Made by a program: the position numbers and the translations under genes | Shown: positions 30,624 through 40,119 of the stretch, piece by piece | How positions within the stretch are numbered: position 1 is the first letter of the stretch | Layout of the letters: each line of letters opens with the position of its first letter | Notes under the pieces: model-generated | The model's database searches: none | The model's input: only the letters and a program-made list of their open reading frames with translations | Told to the model about the DNA's origin: nothing | Assembly (NCBI GenBank): GCA_958510875.1 | Contig: OY294068.1 | Location: 76,858,633-76,922,632 of the forward strand | Direction of reading: 5' to 3' | DNA: 64,000 nucleotides | From: Endomychus coccineus | Lineage: Eukaryota; Arthropoda; Insecta; Coleoptera; Endomychidae

Positions 30624-31970
30624 ATGGGGGTTGGCACACTAAAACATATTTTGGATGCGATCGGCGATTCCGTATTCGAAGATTGGAACGACAAAATCGA
30701 TATCGATCCGCTTACAACGAAATGTCTTTACATTGATATTACTGGTATCCTGCACGACGCGTTGCGATACGCCGTGATACAGAAGAAAGACGAAATCAAA
30801 CGTCGCTCATACAATGATACGTATCAGAAGCAGTTGGCTCTCAGAAGATGTGAAGAAGAAATGTCGTTCACTGCGATCGCTGTCGAGGTATTTCGACGGA
30901 AGGTGTTAGCTAATTTGCCAATGGGATTTTTACGATATGTAAGGAAAATTTTTGTCGCCGCCGATAGACGTCCACCGACTGGCAAAATCAGATTAACAGA
31001 AACTAGCAAATTCTATAACAAAATTGTAACGCTCGCAACACGGAATCGAACCGAAGATGCGTTTTTCGACGTGGTCAGCCAGTACAAGGCAGACATGTCG
31101 TACGAGTTCGTTGTCCAGTACGATCGGTCAGAAACGATCGGCGAAGGTGACTGGAAATGTCTTCGTCAAATTTGGTTGGACAACCCCGATCGCGCGTACG
31201 TCATATCGAACGAGTACGATGTCGTGGTGGGTGCGTTTAGCATGCCCCATCGAACGATACGTTACATATGGTCGGAAGTGAACGACAAAAATGACTACAA
31301 TGTTACCACATCGAAACTTGTCGACTGCACGATGGCGTTCCCGTTACAACGTTTGTTGATGGTTTATTTTCTGAATTTGTACGGCAACTACTACTCCCCC
31401 CCTATTAATGCGATGTATACGTCAGACGTGAGAGGTGTGGTGAATGAAATTAGGTCGTTTTCTGTGCCGGACGATGAATTACGTGGACAGTTACGTGACG
31501 TGGCGGAAATTATGTTCGGGGCCGGTGACGAGTCGCCGTCGTCGAATTTGTCGGCGCGTGACTGGACGATGGCTTTGACGTTCGTCGTGGCATACGTGTA
31601 CTGTTATTTGTCGAACATTCGAATATTCGATAATTGTAGTAATGTTCACAAAAATACATTTTTCGATGTGTGGGCCTCGTTTCAAGATGAGCTCCGACTA
31701 GGAAAAACAAAAGTGGTTTGGAGTGGTTATACGGTCTGCAACTATACCTATGCCAAACACGTGATAGAACTCAGTTTGTGGCACGTGTGCTACAATGCAA
31801 CACCGTTCAAGAAAATGACAAGTATGTTTTCAATTCCCATCCAGCGGCCGTTCACTTACACTGACGTTAGGAGCCTTTCCGTTGGCAAGTACAGAGCGAG
31901 CGGAAACTTGTTTTCAAGCACCATTTCGTGTTTCCGATGCGTCCATATGGTGATTTCTGAACTTTTTTAG
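30624..31970 (+). CDS. XRN-like paralogue, copy 3 (catalytic residues altered)
   Basis: The predicted protein has 448 residues from the ATG at 30624 (MGVGTLKHIL). It is closest to copy 2, with long nearly identical stretches in the first 150 residues. Motif state: ADRRPPTGK in place of the APxAK block; GEGD (173-176, last Glu to Asp); NEYDVV (Glu197, Asp199); GNYY (Tyr256 in place of the GND aspartate). As in copy 2, the change in the GND motif suggests loss of normal exonuclease activity. The divergence pattern indicates that copies 2 and 3 arose by a second, later duplication after the motif losses. It ends 35 nt before a convergent gene. Confidence 0.72.
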   Translation: MGVGTLKHILDAIGDSVFEDWNDKIDIDPLTTKCLYIDITGILHDALRYAVIQKKDEIKRRSYNDTYQKQLALRRCEEEMSFTAIAVEVFRRKVLANLPMGFLRYVRKIFVAADRRPPTGKIRLTETSKFYNKIVTLATRNRTEDAFFDVVSQYKADMSYEFVVQYDRSETIGEGDWKCLRQIWLDNPDRAYVISNEYDVVVGAFSMPHRTIRYIWSEVNDKNDYNVTTSKLVDCTMAFPLQRLLMVYFLNLYGNYYSPPINAMYTSDVRGVVNEIRSFSVPDDELRGQLRDVAEIMFGAGDESPSSNLSARDWTMALTFVVAYVYCYLSNIRIFDNCSNVHKNTFFDVWASFQDELRLGKTKVVWSGYTVCNYTYAKHVIELSLWHVCYNATPFKKMTSMFSIPIQRPFTYTDVRSLSVGKYRASGNLFSSTISCFRCVHMVISELF

Positions 31971-32005
31971 ATTATGAAATAAAAAATTGTTTACATATCG
32001 GATTT

Positions 32006-32674
32006 TTATTCCTTTTCATTATATATTGCACACAATTTATCGATAATAACAGTCACAGGTATTGTATATTGTGTGACGATTTCGTTTCGTTGTGCTTCAC
32101 AAATGAACGTTACGTTGCCGTAATATTCATCTGGGCTCGTGGCGTGTTCGTTATTGTCGTCGTTGCCGTTCACAAATGTGTTTTTGCAAATACATCGAAC
32201 GTCGTTTGTGACATACATGCCATGGAGAAAAACGATATAGTCGATGACATACTTGGTTAGATTGGATAGAGTCTGGGCGTAGCGTTCGGGATGATGCTTG
32301 TTCGTTTCGAGCAGATAAGCGTATTCTGCCACTTCTTCTACGAACTTGTGATAGAATCTAGGGAATATGTGAACGAGATGTAAGGCGCCATTCGATTTTT
32401 TGTACGATTCGATCTGTCGTATACCGTTGTCGAGTATGCGATCGAACAGCTCTTCGAAATAAGTACGAATGAAATCTTTCCACTGGCCCGTGTCGTCTAA
32501 CATGTCGTCGATATATCGATCGATCTGTTCCTTGATTTTTGTTTTATTGATAACGGTCGGTGCAGTTTTGACTAGAATCACGTCGAACAGATATTTCAAT
32601 CCGTTCATGAACGTATCGAACGAGACGAAAGTTGATGATGACGACGAGGACGACGACGACGACGACGACGACAT
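32006..32674 (-). CDS. Unknown 222-residue helical protein
   Basis: The ORF runs from an ATG at 32674. The N-terminus is a poly-Ser run encoded by a (GAC/GTC)n trinucleotide tract. The rest is mainly helical and charged, with a central FYHKFVEEVAEYAYLL segment. Two Cys (RCICK) lie near residue 160. There is no membrane span. The promoter lies in a 64-bp spacer shared with the divergent gene at 32739 and contains a palindromic CTTATAAG that supplies ATAAG on both strands. No family is recognised. Confidence 0.62.
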   Translation of the reverse strand: MSSSSSSSSSSSSSTFVSFDTFMNGLKYLFDVILVKTAPTVINKTKIKEQIDRYIDDMLDDTGQWKDFIRTYFEELFDRILDNGIRQIESYKKSNGALHLVHIFPRFYHKFVEEVAEYAYLLETNKHHPERYAQTLSNLTKYVIDYIVFLHGMYVTNDVRCICKNTFVNGNDDNNEHATSPDEYYGNVTFICEAQRNEIVTQYTIPVTVIIDKLCAIYNEKE

Positions 32675-32715
32675 ACTCTATGTATTCCGACCTCGCGCTC
32701 ACCCTGTATAGTTTA

Positions 32716-32723
32716 CTTATAAG
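32716..32723. promoter_or_regulatory. Palindromic bidirectional late promoter CTTATAAG
   Basis: CTTATAAG reads ATAAG on each strand, placed 15 nt before the plus-strand ATG (32739) and about 42 nt before the minus-strand ATG (32674). This single palindrome could drive both divergent genes. Confidence 0.5.
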
Positions 32724-32738
32724 ATATCGTTGAGAAAC

Positions 32739-33755
32739 ATGTCGAAAATAACGATGAGAGATAAATCTACATATACATTTATGAATTTTATCACGTCCGC
32801 CGATTGGATCGATCGGGCGGAATACGTGTACGGCGACTTCAAGTGGACCATCAGAGAAATCGAAGTACCTATCAATGTTAGCAACGGTCACTTGTCATCG
32901 TTGTCGTCGTCGTCTGACTTATTCGAATGTACTTCGTACATTAACAAGAAAATTGTCAGATTACCTATACGATTCAATCACGATATAAGCGGATCGAAGC
33001 GTAATCATTTCAAACACGTACAAAGTCAATCGATAACTTCCATACCGACATGTATGATGGTGGATAACGACGTGTTTTATATCCCCATCGGGGATACGTG
33101 GGTTCAGGTTACGGTAGACGGTGGCATCAAAGCGGTAGTAGTCAGTTTATATAATAATATCGTGAAAGTTGCCGTACAATGTACATTTTACGGAAACGTC
33201 GATCTACCGTTCGGTCTGCCATTGTTCAATGCGAGTTTGGATAGGATCATCGGTTTCGTGGGGCGTCGTCTACCGAACGGTCGATATACGATCGATTCCG
33301 GTGCCAATATGAAAATCGTCAAACACGTTATATCCGATGTAAATTTCCCCAGTATTTATTTTATCGATTCGTCGTCGTCGTCGTCTTCGCGATGTCCTTC
33401 TAACGATAATGGTGTTGGTGGTGGTGGTGGTGGTGGTGTCAGATCTACGAAACGTCTCGTCGTCTATGGCAACGTAATAGCCAAACACGGATTACACGCG
33501 GGTAAAATTCGTGAGCTGGAACGTCAACAGACGAATTCGTTCGCCAACGTATGCCGACGTATCAACATAATACAAAAAGATGACGGCGTCGTAGTTACCG
33601 CGACGAACGGAAACGACGCCGATAGCGAAGAATTGGATTCGTTCACGTTGTGCAATACGCGTTTATGTAAATATTACGTACTACCACCGCCCGACGATGT
33701 TCTGACCGATAACGTCGCCGGTGACGGGGCAAAAAAAAAGTCGTCCAAAAAGTAA
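32739..33755 (+). CDS. Unknown protein with Gly-rich linker
   Basis: The predicted protein has 338 residues from the ATG at 32739. The first ~215 residues look like a beta-rich globular domain (repeated short hydrophobic strands such as VFYIPIGDTWVQVTV). A Ser run and a poly-Gly linker (residues ~222-240) follow, then a second small domain and a lysine-rich C-terminus (KKKSSKK). The next gene starts 15 nt after the stop, with a GTAAG overlapping this stop codon. It belongs to a run of same-strand genes to 45.3 kb that resembles a structural-gene block, but no signature supports a specific name. Confidence 0.62.
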   Translation: MSKITMRDKSTYTFMNFITSADWIDRAEYVYGDFKWTIREIEVPINVSNGHLSSLSSSSDLFECTSYINKKIVRLPIRFNHDISGSKRNHFKHVQSQSITSIPTCMMVDNDVFYIPIGDTWVQVTVDGGIKAVVVSLYNNIVKVAVQCTFYGNVDLPFGLPLFNASLDRIIGFVGRRLPNGRYTIDSGANMKIVKHVISDVNFPSIYFIDSSSSSSSRCPSNDNGVGGGGGGGVRSTKRLVVYGNVIAKHGLHAGKIRELERQQTNSFANVCRRINIIQKDDGVVVTATNGNDADSEELDSFTLCNTRLCKYYVLPPPDDVLTDNVAGDGAKKKSSKK

Positions 33756-33756
33756 G
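33752..33756 (+). promoter_or_regulatory. Late-type GTAAG motif for the 33771 gene
   Basis: GTAAG overlaps the TAA stop of the preceding gene and lies 14 nt before the ATG. Confidence 0.45.
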
Positions 33757-33770
33757 AGCCGCGATATAGG

Positions 33771-35686
33771 ATGTTATCGCAAATCGACGTTAACGACTTC
33801 GACGACAAAGTCTACGCCGACGTCGGACCCGTTACGTCTCCCGATACCGTCGCGCGAAATTCTCATATAGAATTGCCACCTCTGTCTATAACAGCAGCAG
33901 CAGCAGCAGCAGCAACATCTTTCGCGGAGAACGACGTTTCATTATTTGTCGAGCGGTCGGAATCTTCGTGCCCGTTACAACGACCCGTTACCGCCGCCAC
34001 CGAAACGTTTCTGTCGCGAGACGATAACGAACGACCGTCGTACGGTTTGTTGAATTCCGTAAACGAACGGGAAGACGCTCAACGTGGAAAACGTCTGATA
34101 GACGACGTATTAATTCGCTTAGGCACTGTATCGGCCGACGATTTCGTAGTAGATCGGACGATGGTGACCAAATGGCTGGTATCGCGATACAAAAATATAA
34201 TACATAAAATCGAGAAACCTATAGATCTGATGCACGCTATCGTCGAGTGTATCAGCACGGGTTTACGAATATTTTTGACAACGGAACAAGGCGATTGTTC
34301 CTATATCGATTCGGTGGAGATATTAAACGCTGATATTTTCTGTACTTGTAACGAATGGTTATTGGGATTCGTAGTAGAAAACGAAATACCAAAATTTACT
34401 AAGGATAACGTAACGCTTCCGATGAATCTAGACGAAGCCGACGACGACGACGACCACAACGATAACGGTGATGCGCGTAAAAACGCGTCGTCGTCTTTGT
34501 GTGACGCAGGACGAGATCGATTCGTCGCAAAATTCGATGAGTATCAGCGAATGATAGAGAAAATGATGACGGATGCTTCCGATTCGAGTAAAAGATCTGA
34601 GGAAGATTACGATTTGCCTGTTTTATTCGGCGGCGGCGGCGGATCGGACAACGAAGATCGGAGAGATACGATTAGCGTAGAGCGTGACATATTGACGGAA
34701 CGTACGATAGATCAGAATATCGCACGAGAGCGATGTAATTTTCGACGTGACACGCAATCGCTAATAAACAATTACGACTTGGATTCTATAGCGGCGATAT
34801 CGTCGTCCTCGATGACAGCCGATGGAATCGGAAGTAAACGTAGGGAAACCGGTAACTCGAACAACGTGAACGCTACCACCGTTAACGTTCTACAGTTGAT
34901 CGTCGACATGAAAGAATTCGAATTATTGATATTTTTCCTATTATACGTTGATCGAGAGTCTCTACACGGTGACACGAATGTGATATTTAAAGATCGACCC
35001 GGTACCGGTGGAGCGCATTGTACTCTACAACAGCATAGAAACGGTAACACCACGAGCGCCCACGACGACGGCAGAACTCGGTGTTTCTCAGACCCCATCA
35101 GTACGGAGGTTAAAAAAATTCTACGATCGTTGACGACGAACGCTAATAGAACCGTCAAACCGACCGTCGCCGCCGCCGCTGCTGCTACTACCACCGTCAT
35201 ATCACCACAACCACCACCAGCAACAGAGAGACTTGGAAAGAAACGTGCCCACTCGCAACGTCGTCCATCGAATCCGTTCTTCGATTCTACCGATCTGCAC
35301 GATATTAACGAGAGACCTTCTGACGACGATGCCTCCGCTACCGCCGCCGAGGGAGTCGATTCGTCAATAACCGCTGGGTACAAACATACACGTATAAAAG
35401 AAATACTCGAATTTCTCACATTATTATATACGGATAAAATTCTCATCTCGATCACCGAATCTTTATTGATCGATACGCGCTTGTCTATATGGAACCGTAG
35501 AAACTCACAACAAGAGGGTACGTCGTCGTTTTATAAATTCGGTTTATTGGACGTGTTCAGTCCGAAAATTTCAAGAATTCACACGTCTTCTTCTGCTTCG
35601 TCGTTGTCTTCGAGTGCCGATCTTCGAGGGAAATACGATTCTCACGGGAGACAACCGCCAGTTACAGTCACGATCGATAATAGGAT

Positions 35687-35717
<31 letters not shown>

Positions 35718-35804
35718 AACGACGACAATTCGATATCGGACAGTTATGAAGACTACAACAAAAGACGTCGCCAATACGGCGTACACGTTGGCAACCATAG
35801 TTAA
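33771..35804 (+). CDS. Large low-complexity protein, unknown
   Basis: The predicted protein has 677 residues from the ATG at 33771. Ordered helical segments (around residues 120-215, 370-400, 540-590) alternate with low-complexity linkers (poly-Ala, Asp-rich, Gly-rich, Ser-rich and finally poly-Asn) built from trinucleotide repeats. A basic patch (KRAHSQRRPS) could be a nuclear localisation signal. The last 59 nt overlap the next gene in another frame. There is no catalytic motif. A tegument-like or DNA-packaging role would be a guess from composition only. Confidence 0.6.
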
Positions 35805-37197
35805 TATTACCGAGGGGAACGGTATCGTTGACGACACCGATGGCAGTAATACAAGTCGTTTCAGACACGATTCCAAGCTGAAAACGAGTAGTTCCAAGAC
35901 AACTATGGCGACGGCACACGGCCGATCTGGAAAACCAACGAAACCACGTCGTCAATTGATGAAAGCACCCGCGAAAAAGCTATCCGTGTCGTGTAAACAG
36001 AAAATCGCCGGGACTGCATCGAATGCCGGTGGAAACAAATCGCTGTTCGGTCGTGTATTGCAATCGCTATCGATGGAGAGAACTGACGTTGTAACGACAC
36101 AAACGACTTCGACTTCGAACCACACGATAGATAATTTCCTACGAACCGGAGTAACTGTGCCATCAAAAATCGCGATAAAGAACACTATCGAACATCGTTA
36201 CGATGGTGGTGACATCATTACCGACATCGATAGCAATCGTCGCTACAGGCATATCGACGTTCACGATAAAAATATCGACACGGATTTGACAGATTTCAAG
36301 CAAACGTTCGAAGATCGCAATAATACTCTGATTCCTGTCGTGAACGTTTTGTTCGAAAGTGTATACGACAAATGGGAATATTACGTACTACGTTATCTAT
36401 GTGGTATGGGATACTCATCGCAACTTTTCTACGTAGATAGTTACAACGGCAGTGGTAGCGGCGGTGGCGGTCGCAAGAGCCACGGCAACGACGGTAATCT
36501 CTTTAGCACACTCGAATCTTTCAGACACATCAACAAAGATTATAATATTATCGTGACGTACGATAAATCGTGCAACAATAAAATGGGCATAAAATCGACG
36601 ACGACGACGACGACGATGACAACGACGCAAGCGACGGTAGCTAGGAAGAATCAAAAACGAAAAATAAAAACGAACATCGGCAGCGAAAACGGGAATATTG
36701 CGAGTTTTAATAAATACGTCGGCGACAAAAATAATTCGACGACGACGACGACTACTACGCGAAATAACGACGAATGGGTTAATATACGTTTATCGATACC
36801 GTCGAGGGGAAACTGTTTGAATTATACGATTACCGATAACGGTGATCTATCGCAGTGCCACGGAACAGAACGGAATAATACACGCGAAAAATATGCCACC
36901 TATTGTATTTACGCGTTGATAAAACACATTCGCAACGGAAAAGACTACAGGCAATTGGTTACGACTGACGAGCAGCAGAGCGGCGAACGGATCCACGACG
37001 ATAGACTCGTAATTATCAATTGCCAAGTGAAATCGGTTTATAACGAATTATTGTCGAACGTATATTATTCGAATGTTATACGATCGTATTTTGGTTCTTT
37101 AATATATTATCAACGGTATCTATCATTGTTGTTGTTGTTGTTGTTATTTCTTTTTTCCTTTATTCCTTCCTTTATTCGTTCCTTGCTCCCCAACTGA
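35746..37197 (+). CDS. Thr/Lys-rich protein with C-terminal membrane anchor
   Basis: The predicted protein has 483 residues from the ATG at 35746, which lies inside the preceding ORF. The frame is open further upstream to 35614 through the same CAA-repeat tract. The N-terminal ~110 residues are basic and Ser/Thr-rich. The middle has a more ordered segment (IPVVNVLFESVYDKWEYYVLRYLCGMGY, around residues 200-228), then poly-Thr tracts. The C-terminus ends in a strong hydrophobic stretch (SLLLLLLLFLFSFIPSFI), consistent with a tail anchor. Alternatively, this and the previous ORF could be halves of one protein split by a frameshift. Function is unknown. Confidence 0.55.
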   Translation: MKTTTKDVANTAYTLATIVNITEGNGIVDDTDGSNTSRFRHDSKLKTSSSKTTMATAHGRSGKPTKPRRQLMKAPAKKLSVSCKQKIAGTASNAGGNKSLFGRVLQSLSMERTDVVTTQTTSTSNHTIDNFLRTGVTVPSKIAIKNTIEHRYDGGDIITDIDSNRRYRHIDVHDKNIDTDLTDFKQTFEDRNNTLIPVVNVLFESVYDKWEYYVLRYLCGMGYSSQLFYVDSYNGSGSGGGGRKSHGNDGNLFSTLESFRHINKDYNIIVTYDKSCNNKMGIKSTTTTTTMTTTQATVARKNQKRKIKTNIGSENGNIASFNKYVGDKNNSTTTTTTTRNNDEWVNIRLSIPSRGNCLNYTITDNGDLSQCHGTERNNTREKYATYCIYALIKHIRNGKDYRQLVTTDEQQSGERIHDDRLVIINCQVKSVYNELLSNVYYSNVIRSYFGSLIYYQRYLSLLLLLLLFLFSFIPSFIRSLLPN

Positions 37198-37220
37198 AAT
37201 ACGTTCCGATACACGTATAG

Positions 37221-37225
37221 ATAAG
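37221..37225 (+). promoter_or_regulatory. Late-type ATAAG motif for the p33 gene
   Basis: ATAAG lies 45 nt before the ATG at 37271. An AAT-rich run separates them. Confidence 0.4.
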
Positions 37226-37270
37226 AGATGATCGGAAATAGAAATTCCGATAATAATAATAATAATAATA

Positions 37271-38365
37271 ATGATAATGTCTCTGCGAGACGTGTTGCAA
37301 CGTTACGGGCCGAACGATTCGTTTATAGGCGCTACGATACATGGCACGATAAACGTAGGCAGCGATCCTACGTGGGACCGTTTGTGGGCAAACATGTTGG
37401 AAGTTTACTACGAGAGAGTCATCGAGCACAACGATAAACGTCGTTTTTATTGGGACGTTACGATCGCGGTGGCCAAGCAAATTATCTATCAGAAAATCGG
37501 CTTCGTCAATTTGCCTTTGCACTTACTACACAACTATAACGAAATTTCCAAGGAGGAATTTCTGAAATTGAAAACGATCGAACGAACGCTAAATTCGAAT
37601 ATCGATAAGTTGTTCTACACGTTCGTCGCGTTAGCATTTTCCGCTAGTACGGACTTTGCCGGTTACACCATGGACACGAAAATACTAGACTTGAGATTGA
37701 ACGATATCAATCATTATTTGATCGATCAATCGGATCAGATGTACGCGATGTTATTCGCGTCGGGCGTTAATGACGAAGATGACGAAACTGCCACGAGCGT
37801 CGCGTCGTCCGAAACGAACGCGCGAGACAAACTGTACGAAATGCGAAAGTTTCAGATCGATAGTAAAAATATCATGGTCGCTAAGATACGCGATCTGTTC
37901 GACTCTCTATACGAACAGAGCATCACACAAGCACGGCGCCAGGGAATAAATTTGAACGTGAATAAATTCCAAACGGAATTATGCCCCGACGAGTTGTTAC
38001 AATTCTGGACGAACCTCGGTCCGTTCTATTGGTTATGGTTCCATTTGACCGCGGGCAAATTCGCCAACGCTTATGACGATTTTCGTGCCGCGGCCGCCTC
38101 CCTGAAAGAACTGTTTCACAATTTCGGCTTGTTCATCAAGTGCGACTTGTGTAGAGCACACTTCGAAAGTATTCGATCGACGTTCGAGTATCGCAAATTG
38201 AAAGTCGACACCCCGATCGATAATTTTCTTGTCGAAATTCACAGTTTGATACGATCGAGACACGACCGACTTCACGACGCCAAATTGCGATATCTGAATC
38301 CGTACGGAGATTATCGAGACTTGCACGCTCAACTACGAGAGGAATATAAAAAGTGGTGGTTGTAG
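37271..38365 (+). CDS. p33: P33/Ac92-like FAD-linked sulfhydryl oxidase
   Basis: The predicted protein has 364 residues. The C-terminal third has the Erv/ALR-type signature: WTNLGPFYWLWFHLTAGKF helix followed ~35 residues later by FIKCDLCRAHF with the CxxC pair Cys291/Cys294, then a conserved helix with HSLIRSRHD (equivalent to the HNxVN-type FAD-contacting helix). The N-terminal region is helical, as in the baculovirus P33 family, which is fused to a long N-terminal domain. These enzymes form disulphide bonds in virion and envelope proteins using O2 and FAD, and are core genes of nuclear arthropod large DNA viruses. An acidic linker (DEDDETATS) interrupts the middle. Its presence strongly supports the virus assignment. 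Confidence 0.85.
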   Translation: MIMSLRDVLQRYGPNDSFIGATIHGTINVGSDPTWDRLWANMLEVYYERVIEHNDKRRFYWDVTIAVAKQIIYQKIGFVNLPLHLLHNYNEISKEEFLKLKTIERTLNSNIDKLFYTFVALAFSASTDFAGYTMDTKILDLRLNDINHYLIDQSDQMYAMLFASGVNDEDDETATSVASSETNARDKLYEMRKFQIDSKNIMVAKIRDLFDSLYEQSITQARRQGINLNVNKFQTELCPDELLQFWTNLGPFYWLWFHLTAGKFANAYDDFRAAAASLKELFHNFGLFIKCDLCRAHFESIRSTFEYRKLKVDTPIDNFLVEIHSLIRSRHDRLHDAKLRYLNPYGDYRDLHAQLREEYKKWWL

Positions 38366-38459
38366 GATACGAATAAAAACGCTACATTTCAAATCGTCGA
38401 TACTCTTTAATTTTATAAGGCACGATAATTATTTCAAAGGACCGCTTCGATTCTCTCTT

Positions 38460-38463
<4 letters not shown>

Positions 38464-38501
<38 letters not shown>
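38464..38501 (+). repeat. (TC)n dinucleotide microsatellite
   Basis: Nineteen or so uninterrupted TC units lie in the short spacer between the p33 3' end and the convergent small gene. Confidence 0.95.
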
Positions 38502-38503
<2 letters not shown>

Positions 38504-38504
<1 letters not shown>

Positions 38505-38776
38505 TACAGTTTGAAATGAAACCCTCCGGATAGATCTATCAGTTTGTCGCCCCTTCGTAACGTGTACGATACGCCTCGTTTTCCCAGATCGTCGAGTAGT
38601 TCCATGATGAATTCCGGTCGTCGAGTGGTTCCTTCGATTTTTCTCAATTCCATACGCAAATCGAACGTACGCACGAGAATCTCTTCTAGTAACAATTGAA
38701 TTTCAGATCGGAACAATAACGGTGGTAAATTGAGAACGGACCTTGGACGATTTTCGTTCATATAAGAGGAAGACAT
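38504..38776 (-). CDS. Small unknown protein (90 residues)
   Basis: The ORF starts at the ATG read from CAT 38774-38776. A longer frame extends to 38872 through the overlapping gene and is not favoured. GTAAG lies 19 nt upstream on this strand. The protein is a charged, helical polypeptide (IQLLLEEILVRTFDLRMELRKIE) with a short C-terminal beta-like segment. Its start codon overlaps that of the divergent gene in a CATG, so each promoter must lie inside the other gene. A second ATG (Met6) would reduce this overlap. No family is recognised. Confidence 0.6.
38762..38766 (+). promoter_or_regulatory. Late-type ATAAG motif for the 38775 gene
   Basis: ATAAG ends 8 nt before the plus-strand ATG and lies inside the minus-strand gene. 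Confidence 0.45.
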
Positions 38777-40100
38777 GACGATGCGTTCAGGAGTACTTAC
38801 GCGTTCGTACGAACCCGACTTACGCAACGGCTTAGATAAACTTATCGACGACGAAGACGGAGACACCGACACAGAACCGAGCCTTCCTGGCGATGAGGTT
38901 CCTATGGAAGAAGATAACCGCGATCCACCCGCAACACCAATGGGTCACCCAAACTGGTACAACGATCACGTATACATGGTAGATATGCTGCTGAGTAACG
39001 TGACACGCAACGTCGAACTGATCGAAATCAAACGATCTCTGAGAACGTACGAAGCGATATGTCTGTTCAGGTTCGCCGTAAATTTCAAGGGAACGTCGTG
39101 TGCCGGTCTAGTATACGGCGGCATATGCACCTATCATTGGCAATGTATGAACATCGGTTTTTGTCGCGTATCGAGTCGCGTACTGGATAACGTTAACGAC
39201 GGTTCGTCGAAAACCTATCACGACAAGGTGACGCCGTATTTTACGAACGTGCTACCTAAAGCTACGCTTCCCATAGCACCGATCGTACGATCCATAAGTC
39301 GTAAAGATTTGACGAAGAACAAGGAAAAGATTATTTCGTTGATGAGTTCGTGTTTCGGCCAGACGACAAAAACGGACGAAGCGGAAGCGATGGCCAAGGG
39401 GCTATTGGCGATGATCACTTGCACCGAATCGCCGATATTCACGATAATACGCAATCAATGGATAGCGAATCAGATGGCGTGGGTACGAGGATTAAATCCC
39501 AAAACTATGTATCAATTGATAGATCAATCGGAAGGCAGCGATAAACATACCGTTTCGTTCGTAACGGTAGATCAATTGACGATATTCGATACACCGCTGT
39601 TATTGATATTGCCCACGTCTGCGGTCGTGCTGGAAGATAAAACTCAATCGTTTTCCGATCCCGCCAACGTGACGATGATTCAATTGACGAATAAAAAAGT
39701 CAACGTCGGAGTTTTCGCGATTTGCGGGCCCATAATATACGCCCCAGTTATCGGAGGCCAACAAAATAGCAGTGGTGGTGGTGGTGGTGGTGGTGGTGGT
39801 GTTGCCACTAACGAAATACCCACGATTCCACGTCAACATTTGATGACTTACGCTAAATTGGGGGGTGTTAGTCACGATACGCGATCGGTCGTTCTACCGA
39901 TGGTGCTAAGTAATTTAGGAACGGCGATGATCGATCTGACGAACACCAGTCTCATATCGAACGAGGATCTGAAAAAATGTACGCCCAAATTCCAGTTAGT
40001 TAGACCCGATCCCGAACCGTTACCGTTGCCGTTACCAGATAATACGCAGTTGCAGTCCACATTGCCGAAAAAACCCCTACCGGGTGACTGGATTTTATAA
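38775..40100 (+). CDS. Unknown 441-residue protein, candidate structural protein
   Basis: The ORF starts at the ATG at 38775 (an alternative ATG is at 38781). An acidic, Pro-containing N-terminal tail of ~60 residues precedes a long globular region rich in small and hydrophobic residues with several Cys (GLVYGGICTYHWQCMNIGFC, around residues 110-130). A poly-Gly linker (~335-345) and a Pro-Leu repeat near the C-terminus follow. The composition, lack of enzyme motifs and late-type promoter are what one expects of a capsid or virion protein, but no signature links it to a known capsid family. That suggestion is inference. Confidence 0.62.
   Translation: MTMRSGVLTRSYEPDLRNGLDKLIDDEDGDTDTEPSLPGDEVPMEEDNRDPPATPMGHPNWYNDHVYMVDMLLSNVTRNVELIEIKRSLRTYEAICLFRFAVNFKGTSCAGLVYGGICTYHWQCMNIGFCRVSSRVLDNVNDGSSKTYHDKVTPYFTNVLPKATLPIAPIVRSISRKDLTKNKEKIISLMSSCFGQTTKTDEAEAMAKGLLAMITCTESPIFTIIRNQWIANQMAWVRGLNPKTMYQLIDQSEGSDKHTVSFVTVDQLTIFDTPLLLILPTSAVVLEDKTQSFSDPANVTMIQLTNKKVNVGVFAICGPIIYAPVIGGQQNSSGGGGGGGGGVATNEIPTIPRQHLMTYAKLGGVSHDTRSVVLPMVLSNLGTAMIDLTNTSLISNEDLKKCTPKFQLVRPDPEPLPLPLPDNTQLQSTLPKKPLPGDWIL
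38796..38800 (-). promoter_or_regulatory. Late-type GTAAG motif for the 38776 gene
   Basis: GTAAG on the minus strand, 19 nt upstream of the minus-strand ATG and inside the plus-strand gene. Confidence 0.4.
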
Positions 40101-40112
40101 AAGTAATGGGTG

Positions 40113-40117
40113 GTAAG
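40113..40117 (+). promoter_or_regulatory. Late-type GTAAG motif for the 40120 gene
   Basis: GTAAG ends 2 nt before the ATG at 40120, implying an almost leaderless transcript if used. Confidence 0.4.
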
Positions 40118-40119
40118 AC

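Noticed and set aside
34772..35455. 227-codon minus-strand ORF
   Set aside because: It is a shadow of the low-complexity 33771-35804 gene. Triplet repeats keep the antisense frame open.
38775..40100. Assignment of the 441-residue protein as the major capsid protein
   Set aside because: Only composition and promoter class support it. No capsid signature is visible, so it was left as unknown with a stated guess.
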